Assembly (NCBI GenBank): GCA_019096155.1
Contig: JAHCVI010000001.1
Span: 8,928,001-8,992,000 of the forward strand
Direction of reading: 5' to 3'
DNA from: Staphylotrichum longicolle
Taxonomy: Eukaryota; Ascomycota; Sordariomycetes; Sordariales; Chaetomiaceae
Length of the DNA: 64,000 nt
Part shown: positions 55,911 through 64,000 of the stretch, piece after piece
Layout of the letters: each line of letters opens with the position of its first letter
Position numbering within the stretch: the first letter of the stretch is position 1
Notes under the pieces: model-generated
Seen by the model: the letters and a program-made list of their open reading frames with translations, nothing else
What the model was told of the DNA's origin: nothing
Database searches by the model: none
Position numbers and translations under genes: made by a program

Positions 55911-58900
55911 TTACTGGTATCCCTGCCGATGATCCCTCTGCTCCCGACCCCTGACCTTCCTCTTCTCCTTCTTCTTCTCAAACTTCTTGCGCTTCTCGCG
56001 CCCGTACTTCTCCGGCGCCGTCAGCGCCTCGACCTTGCGCTTGCTCGACCGCTGCTGCCGCCTCTCCCGGACCCGCTCGCCCACCGCCACCAGCGCCTTG
56101 GTGTACTCGGCGCTGCCCAGCCGCCGCTGCACAATCTCCATGATGCCCTGCGCCTTGACCCGGAGCGCCTCGGCCCGCGTCTTGTACACCTCGTTGAGCG
56201 AGAACGCCTGCCGGATCGACGGGTCCGTCAGGTTGCGCAGAGGCCGGAGGATCGTCTTGGCCGACGCCAGGAGCGCGTCGGTCGGCGATTTGAGGCAGAA
56301 GGCCTCGACGAGGTCCATGGCCGCCAGCTTGCTGACCAGGAACTCGGGCTTGGGTTGTCTCTCCTTGCGGATGATGGAGGAGAGCTTCCAGAAAAGGTAC
56401 TTGATGTCGGCGTGCCGCGCGGTTTCCTTGGCCTCGTTGTCCTCGTTATCCTCGTTGTCTTCGTCGTCCTCGTCGGCCTCATCGGCCTCGTCGTCTTCAT
56501 CCTCTTCCTCGGTCTTCTTCTCCGACTCGAGATAGCTTCCGAGGAACAGAATGACCTGGACGGCCTCCTGAGCCAGCGCCTCGTCGACCTCGGGCGCCGA
56601 GAGAATGCCGAGCGCCAACCGGACGAGATCGTTCACGTCGTCGCCGTCAAGCTCCAGACCCTGCGATCCGGTGAGAGGCAGCTTCTGGCCCTTGCCGGCG
56701 TTCCGCGCGAAATCGGCCAGGTACATGCTCAGCAGCTTGATGGAGGTGAGCTTCACAGTAGCGTTCGAGTGCGCCAAGCAAGCCTGGACCTCAGACCATA
56801 GCTCGTCCGAGTCCGGCGCGAGAACCTTTTGCGGGTGCTTCAGGACCAGCGTCTGAAGGGTCATCAGCGCAATGTTGGCCAACTCCCAATCAGCCTCCAG
56901 CGCCTCTTCGTCCCCGAGCACCTTGACCAGCTTGTCATTGACGAGGCTGAGGTCCTTGTTATCCTTTGCGTTCGGCTCCCGGCCCTCGAAATAGCGCCCA
57001 AACGCGTGCAGGGCAAGCTTCAGCACCGCTGCGTTCCCCTCCTGTCCGATCCACGACCGCAACAGCGACATGAACTTGGCCAGCCGTTCCTTATCTGACA
57101 CCCTGAAGACCTCTTTGATGAGCTCGCCGGCAGCAAGACGGCACTTTTCGCTGTCGTCGTTGGCGAGCACAAAAACCAGCGGAATGAAGCACGTCGCCGC
57201 CACTTCCTGGGCGAACTCGTCCGCTGACTTCTTCAGCAGGAGATTGATGACCTCCATCACCGACAGCCGCCCGCCCTCGCGCTCGTACTTGAGGTTGGCC
57301 ACGATGAACTTGAGCTGCTTCTCCCACCGGTTCCTCTTCTGCGGGTACTCGCGCAGGAATTGGAAGAAGGCGCCACGCGCCAGGTCTCGCGTGTCCTTGT
57401 CGTCGTTGGTGATCATGACTGTCCCGACGTGGTCAAGCGTGTCGTAGACAGACGCCGTCTCGAGCTTGCGGTCGAGGACTGACCGCAGGAAGTTGAACGT
57501 GACGTGGCGGTACATTGGCTCCGTCAAGTCGTCCTTTAGCTTGCTGAGCAGCATGTCCAGAGCCGCGTCCTTCATTGGAATCTCGCGGCGGTCCCGGAGG
57601 ATGACGGAGATGAGCTTGAGCGCCGACTGGGCGAGGTCCGAGGTCGTGGTCGGAGACATGGAGATGGCCTTGATTGCCTCCTTGTGGGCAACCTTGTACA
57701 GGTTGCTCGAGTCGCCATTCTTGAACGGGACCTTGGCCAGGACGGGAAGGATTTTGAATGCAGCGATCTTCACCTCCTCTTCAGCTGACAACACGGCATC
57801 ACCCAAGATCGGCAGGAACCCGGCGACGTTGCTGGGCGTGCGGAGATTATCGTGCTTCTTCAAGACGGACCGAAGAACGTCGAGGGCAAACCTGACAAGC
57901 TTGTACGTGTGCTTGCTGGTAACGCTGCCATCGCTCTTTTTGGCGGCCTTCTGCATGATGTACCTCTTGAGGCGAGGATCAATTTGGGGCGCGGCGTCTG
58001 GCTTCTGGCTCTTGTACACCTCCTGAATGACCTCGTAGCAGAACACCAAGACGTCCTGAGAGGCAGCAGCCGGGTTCTCCATGAGACCTTTGGTGATGCG
58101 GGTAAGAAGTTCATCGACCTTCCGTACAGTACGGACGTCGAGCTTCTCCTGGAGCAGAGATTGCAGCGGCATGGTCAGATCGCCTAGACGCGTGATAGAG
58201 GCCGTCTTGGCGATCAGCTCCATGGAGTCCTGACTCTTGCTGCTCTTGACTTCTTTCATCTTGCTCACATATTCAGAAGCATCTTTCTCCTGGCCGGCGA
58301 CTCCAAAGACATCATCCATGATGACGGCCATGATGGCAGAGAGACAGTAGTCGAGGTCACCCTGCTTGAACGCTGGGATAGCGACCAGGAGAATGGAATG
58401 GAGGGTGTAAGAGAGGACATGCAGTTGGTGGCCCCTGACGAGCGCGCCCCGCAGCTCCTTGAGAATGAACTCGAGCTTCTCAGGACCGAGGATGCCTGAG
58501 ATCTTGGCAAGGGTGTCTCGAGCCATCTCGCGAGACTCCCACGACTTGCTGCGAAGGATGTGGGAAATGTCGGTGAGCACGCCGGGAAGCTTGTCGTTGA
58601 GCAACGGTTCCGGAAGGAGAGTGAGAAGCTTGGCGATGATAACTCCGATGGGGACTCTGGCGCTGACTGTAGTCTCGTCCTTATCGTGGATGTACTTGAG
58701 CAGCGGCGGCAAGAAGTTGTTGACAATCTCGGCGCTGAATTTCTCCTGATCCGGCAGAGTCATTGCCAGACGGCGGGGCTTCGTCTCGGCTACCTCTCCG
58801 TCCACATCCATGGCGTCACCGGGCCTTTGGGCAATTGCTGTGCGCAGGGCGTCTACCTCCTTCTCCAGGAGGCGAATAACGCGCTTCTGCCATTCCGGCT

Positions 58901-61900
58901 TGGACTCGACGTACGACACAAACCGCCGCAGAATGGCGCGGTATTGCTGCCACTCCAGGGAGGCCGTCAAAGCAGCGATGGTAGCTGTCGCCTGAGCGCT
59001 CAACCCGTGGTCATCGCCGCCCTCAGGGCGATCAAAGATGAAATGTTCGAAAAGGGGGATGAAGAACTGGCTGATATGTTTGCTGCGCAGCTCGCTCTTC
59101 TCATTCGCTGCTTCCAGCAGACGAAGCGCCTGGAGCTGTCTCGAAACCGCCGGGCTGAGGACGTGGAAGAAGAAGGCTTGGTCCGACTCGTCAGAGTCGG
59201 GCACCAACGGAGTCAGGTCGGCAACTGGCTCCCATTGGGGTAGTTGAGCAACGAGGAAGCCAAACAGGCGCAAGATCTCGCGACGAACAGTCTCTGAGGA
59301 TTCTCTTGCCCCCGAGTAGATGGCTGGCAAAATGATGCTTGACAGTACGTCGACAAACGCGGCCTGCTGTGGGCCGTCCCAAGCATCCTTGGCTGCTGAA
59401 ACGAACTTGCAAAGGCCATCGGCCGAGTTGGACGAGAGCACACCGAACTCCTCAGCTTGCAGAATGTAATAAAGCAAGTTGTGAATCAACGGCATCCACT
59501 GGTCGATTGTGAACGGGACCTCGCGGTCTCGTGTGATTGAGTTAAAGGCCGAGAGTCGCGTGTTGTAGTCGGGCTCATCCAGGCGTCTCTGAGCGTAAGA
59601 ATTGAGGTCGCGGCAAATGTCAGCCACCTCCCGTGCCCATGGCTCGCGAGAGGCAAACACCTCCAAGACTTCGGCGAGTGTCTGCCGGTTCTGCTTGTCC
59701 TTGAAGAAGCCGAAAAGCGAAGCAATGGTGCGATAAACTTTGCTCTTCAGCTCAGCATTGCTTTGGAGGTCCTCAAGCACAACGAACTGCTTGAGGATCA
59801 AGAGAATCGAGCCCTTGATCTTAGGGCTGACTTTGCGCAACGGCTGGTTAAGCAAAAACGTCGATATCTCAACCATGTCCTGGACGCTGCTAGACGTCTC
59901 CACGATAGGAGCAATCGCGACGACGGTGTCCACGGCTGTCCCAAGAAGATCTCGGCCAATGTCCGGCTGATCCCGAAGCAAGCCGCTGATCTCTTTGAGA
60001 ATGAGATCCACGTTAGGGTCCAGAAGCTCGGATTTGATCACCTCATTGAACTCTGACTCAGTCACGGGAGCTTGTGCGAGGTTGATGAGATGCTTCAGGA
60101 TGTCGAGCGCGTACACCTTGACCTCATCCCTTGCTTTCTCAATCCCGAGCGTTTCCACAATCTTGGGCAAAACCCTCTTGTCGATAGAAAGGAACACTGC
60201 AGCCTTGGGCAGGGCAGACCATGTGCCAAGGAGCTTCCAGGTTGCAGAAACACCTTGGGTTGTCTCTGCGGGAAGTTTCTCGATCCGAGGGCTGATGATC
60301 TCTTTGACCATTACCTCTTGATACGGCGTCCAGTCAAAGTCTTCTGCGTTCTGAAACAACTTGCAGAGTGACTTCAACGCCGTTGTCCGCACGACCCTGT
60401 ACAGGGAAGCGTTCTGGACCTGGTCCGATTCCTCGGTGTCGTTCTCCTCCAGGCTCCCACCAAGCTGCCGGCAAGCATAGATGAGACAGTAAAGGACCGC
60501 ATTGACAAGGGGTTCCATGTAGGCAGAGACGCTCGTCCCAAGCTCATTGATGACGGACTCAATCATGTTGAGCAGACCAACTTGCTTCCTGACAGGGAGG
60601 GCCTCGCTGGCAAAGGCGGTCTCACGAAGGCCCTGAGTGTCGATGACCCTAATGCTCCGAAGACCACCAAGGGCAATGTCGAGGAAGCTGCCCATGTCGT
60701 CGACATTCAGCTGTCTGATGACAGCCAAACGTGTTGCATGGAGGCCATGGCGACCACTCGCAACACCCTTCTTTGAGATTGTTCGGCCATACAACAGATG
60801 CAAGAGGACTGGCATGACCTCCGGCCGGTGTTCGGGTTGTATCTGATTGTCTCCTTGAAAGAGCACCGTGAGCTCGTTTTTGAACCTGGCTTCGTCAAGC
60901 AGGTATTCGAGGTTTTCTTGATAAGGCTTGATGGCGTCGTTCTTCCAAGCCAAGATCGCCTTGAGAGATGTCTTTTGAAGTTCGATGTCGCCATTTGCGA
61001 GCAGCTTCAACAGGGATTGGTACACTTTCTGACTTTGGTAGAGCACCCTGGGGTTGTTAAACTGGGCGAAGACCCCAACGAGGGCCTTCCTGTCGGGAAG
61101 AGACCAGGTGCCCTCGGTTGATTCCTCGACTTCCTCTTCTGCCTCCTCCACGGGAGTTTCCCCGTCATCAGTAAAGGAGAACAGGTATGGCACCATCTTC
61201 CTCGACCGCTTCTCGGCGAGTCCAGGTAAGGCTGTGAATGCCTTGAGCGCCTTGCTGCGTGCCCTTTCCGAGCACGACTCGATAATCTTTTGGCCCTCCT
61301 CAAAGGCAGTAAGCATGTCCTGAGAAGGGTCGTTCATAACGCTTGCCGTGGTTGCGGAGGCTTCGTTCAAAGCCATGAGATTCAGACACTCAAAGTTGGT
61401 CACCGCTCCATGGCTGTCTTCTCCGGGCGGCTTGTAGGGTCCCGACCACTGCGGGGACGGTACTTCTAACCAGTCGAAGGCAAGGTCCGCCAACGCCTCT
61501 TCTCCCGGCTTGCTCTCCGCCACTTTCTTCATCGCCTCGACCGCATCATCCCAGACGGGAGACAGAGGCACTGTCATCATGCCGAACAAGAATGCAGGAA
61601 TTGCCCGAATGAGCCAAGAGTCCTGCTCGATGTGCGAGTAAACTTGGCCAAGTTTGCGGAGGTGTACGGCGATGGTCCGAACACTCTGCAGATTAAGGGG
61701 TAATTCTTCTGCCTGAATCATTGTCGCCAATGCCGAGTTGCAGTCGGGAGCAAACTCCAGGGCCTCGAGAATGTTCAGGGACGCTAGTCGCAACTCATGG
61801 GACGGGGTCGACAGATTGTCAGTCAAACATTTGACCAAGGGGTCCTCGTCCTGCTGAGTTTCGCCATTATTTATTTCAGGAGACCTTTGAATCTTGCCCC

Positions 61901-63835
61901 CAACTTCCCGCTCGTAGGTCAGCAGGGCTTCAAGGAACGCCGGTGACCGACAGAACCGAGGCGCTGCGGCTCTCAACAAGGGCGACAAACTCGGATCAAC
62001 AGATCCGGCAGCGGCGCACATCCGAAGGTAAGCGCGGAACCCATCGCTGACGATGAAGTTTGCCTCGTCGGTCGGCAGAGAAGAAGACGGTCGGAGGGCC
62101 AATTTCAGTTTCTTGAGCAGAACCTCCGCGATCCTCGCATTGGTGGACGGGTGGACCGAGGTTGACTCTAGAACCCGCAGGCGTGCTGAGTATTTTGGCA
62201 AGCATTTGTCCCTCCAGGTTTCTGGATCCTTCCCAAACCCGCCGCTTTCTGGAAATGGTGTATCTTCGAGTCTGATGAATTTGCTGACAATCTGGTCCTG
62301 CCAGGATTGTGGGAGTTGAAAGATCTCCTTCCCGCCAGGGGTGGGGAGTCCGCCGGCTTCCACCATGCGCGGCAGGAGTACACAGAGCATGTCTTCATTG
62401 GCGCCCTGAGACCAGTGCGCGACAATGAACCTGAACAGATTAGCAAAAAAAGAAACCGAGAAGGGAGCAAAAGCGGAGCATACTTTTGAAAGTCTTTGAG
62501 GAAGAGACCGCGGAACCTCTCCGGATTCAGATCGGCCAGATACGAGCAGAACAAGATGTACCACCTCATCAGGGGCTCCTTGGTCAGGACCCCGTTGACG
62601 GTGGACAAAGCGGGAAGGACCGCATCCATAGGAGCCCGACTCCAGACAATAGCAATGTTGACAATAAGCTTTTGCCATACTTGGGAGGAGTCCATGGCCT
62701 CAACCTGTTCCTTCTGGGCGGAGAGGGACACCAGCAACTGATTGAGTGTCTTCATGAGCGCCGCCCAGTCATGTATGCGGGTACCCTTGCGCACGCCGGC
62801 CATAACACCCAAGACCTGGATGAACAAAACTGAGCGTTCCCCCACCGCCGCCTCCTCGAGCACTCTCGTCTCGATGGTCCTGAAAGTATCCACGCTGGTG
62901 TGATGAATGATGCTCGTGAGCACTCCGCAGCAAACCCCCGTCCACACGGCCTGCTCCGACAGCTGCAGCTCATCTTCAGGGACGTGCCGAAGAAGGGCGG
63001 CGTAGATCTCGGGTCCCGTTGAATGCACGCCATCGCCCACACCCTTGATCGCCTCGGCAAACATGGTCATGACGCCCTCGCTGTACAGTTGGAACTGCTT
63101 CGAGCCCACCGTGTCGTTGAGATCTTTCCGCACGTGTTCAACGAAGAGCGGCAGCGCCTTGTCCTTGTAGCTGGGGGCAGCGGCCTTCTTGACCAGGAAG
63201 CTCATGGCCTCGGCAGCGAAGCGCGCGATGTGTCCGGGGACTCTCGACTTTCCCAGCAGAGGAGCGACGGCATCGTACGTCGGTCTGAGATCGGGCACCA
63301 GTAACCTCGACAGGTACTTGAAGAGGAAGGCAAGGGCGGCAAAAGTCCACTCGATGACCTCGACATCGTGGATCTTGCTCGCGAGATGGACGATCAGTTC
63401 GAGAGCGCGAGGGTAGTGTTTCTCAAATCGGACACCAAGATCGTGCGCAAAGGCAGTCACCAAATCCAGGAGCGGTTCGAGGGACTCTTTCTCGTGTTGT
63501 GCGATGTACTTTGCGAGCGCGTCCATGATGCGGTCCTCGTGGTAGAGGATCTGGGCGAGGGATTCGGTGAGAGGGTTGACCTCCCTCTTGAAGGCCAAGT
63601 ACGGCCGGGAGATGTTGAGCTCGGCCCATTTGTCCAAGCCATTGCGCAGGTACGAGGTCGTCGCATCGAGGTCTTCGGCGTCGAGATTGTGGCGGCGGAC
63701 TTTGCGGAGGGGGTCGAGGGAATGGAGCTTGGAGATCTTGGTGCTGAACGACTCCCATCGGTGGTTTTTTTTGGTGCGGGTCCTCTTGGAGCCCCGCGAG
63801 GTCTTGACGATGCGGCCGGAGGTGGTGGACGGCAT
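55911..63835 (-). CDS. utp20: U3 snoRNP/SSU processome protein UTP20
   Basis: Very large HEAT-repeat scaffold of the small-subunit processome needed for 18S rRNA maturation. Two exons, 62484-63835 and 55911-62430, are joined by a 53-nt phase-2 intron and give 2623 residues, within the UTP20 range. The start at 63835 (MPSTTSGRIVKTSRGSKRTRTKKNHRWESFSTKISKLHSLDPLR) matches the family's basic N-terminus. The body is alpha-helical repeats throughout (for example FNFLRSVLDRKLETASVYDTLDHVGTV). An acidic loop (EEEDEDDEADEADEDDEDNEDNED) lies near residue 2440. The C-terminal tail is Lys/Arg-rich (SSKRKVEALTAPEKYGREKRKKFEKKKEKRKVRGREQRD). No frame break was found over 7.9 kb. It supports the same pathway as NOP2. 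Confidence 0.95.
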
Positions 63836-64000
63836 GGTGGCGGCGTCCAAGGGCCCTGTGGTGTGTGTCCTTCCCCAGCGACGTCAAGACGCGTGCAGCA
63901 CCCAGAAATGCATCTCCCATTGAGTCTGGAAATTTTTTGGCCGGGCGAGCGCTGGCCGAGCTAAGATAAGCCGATAAGAGAGGGGTCCAGAGTGCCAAGG
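63836..64000. other. Upstream flank of UTP20 to the window edge
   Basis: Start of the UTP20 promoter and leader; nothing else is recognised. Confidence 0.5.

Noticed and set aside
1..64000. Transposon, CRISPR or viral remnants
   Set aside because: I saw no transposase, reverse transcriptase, terminal repeats or CRISPR-like spacing in the window.

Overview
This is about 64 kb of nuclear DNA from a filamentous ascomycete. Short GT-AG introns of about 50-280 nt carry fungal branch sites (CTAAC/CTGAC), genes are dense and GC-rich, and a multi-repeat alpha-factor-type pheromone precursor is present. These features and the protein sequences point to a Sordariomycete, probably Sordariales. I cannot name the species.

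Layout. 1-917: 3' end of an unrecognised gene whose frame is broken three times. 1145-1226: intron-containing tRNA-Glu. 2985-4547: orphan three-exon gene. 5467-7955: mitochondrial ATP synthase alpha. 8724-10130: NAD(P)H-hydrate dehydratase. 10131-14416: long gene-poor stretch. 14417-16435: large single-exon orphan. 17343-17974 (-) and 18380-19270 (+): ribosomal protein uL5 (RPL11) and SmB, divergently transcribed. 19776-20555: mitochondrial pyruvate carrier MPC1. 20556-24065: second gene-poor stretch. 24066-28592: pyruvate carboxylase. 30296-35520 (-): clathrin heavy chain. 36236-39050 (+): NOP2 rRNA methyltransferase. 40036-40938: DUF1640/CCDC90 inner-membrane protein. 41625-42535 (-): pheromone precursor. 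44682-45785 (-): basic disordered orphan. 46856-47639: small orphan. 47901-47971 (-): tRNA-Gly. 48467-49577 (-): probable cysteine-rich orphan. 51544-54208 (-): cullin-3. 54976-55689 (+): DNL zinc-finger protein Zim17/Tim15. 55911-63835 (-): UTP20.

Most genes are housekeeping and do not form a pathway cluster. Several serve the mitochondrion or pyruvate metabolism (ATP synthase alpha, MPC1, pyruvate carboxylase, DUF1640, Zim17). NOP2 and UTP20 act in ribosome assembly. Three pairs (RPL11/SmB, clathrin/NOP2, CUL3/ZIM17) share divergent promoter regions of about 0.4-0.8 kb.

The most distinctive locus is the pheromone precursor. It carries four identical copies and one variant of an 11-residue W-C...C-W peptide with seven residues between the cysteines, one more than the usual six. 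It also carries several divergent Cys-Cys peptides between dibasic sites. A second theme is very small exons: 8 and 12 nt in pyruvate carboxylase, 9 nt in SmB, and a start-codon-only exon in RPL11. A third is a set of apparent frameshifts, every one of which can be explained by missing bases. They hit the first gene, NOP2, the pheromone precursor, CUL3 and probably the cysteine-rich orphan, which looks more like assembly error than gene decay.
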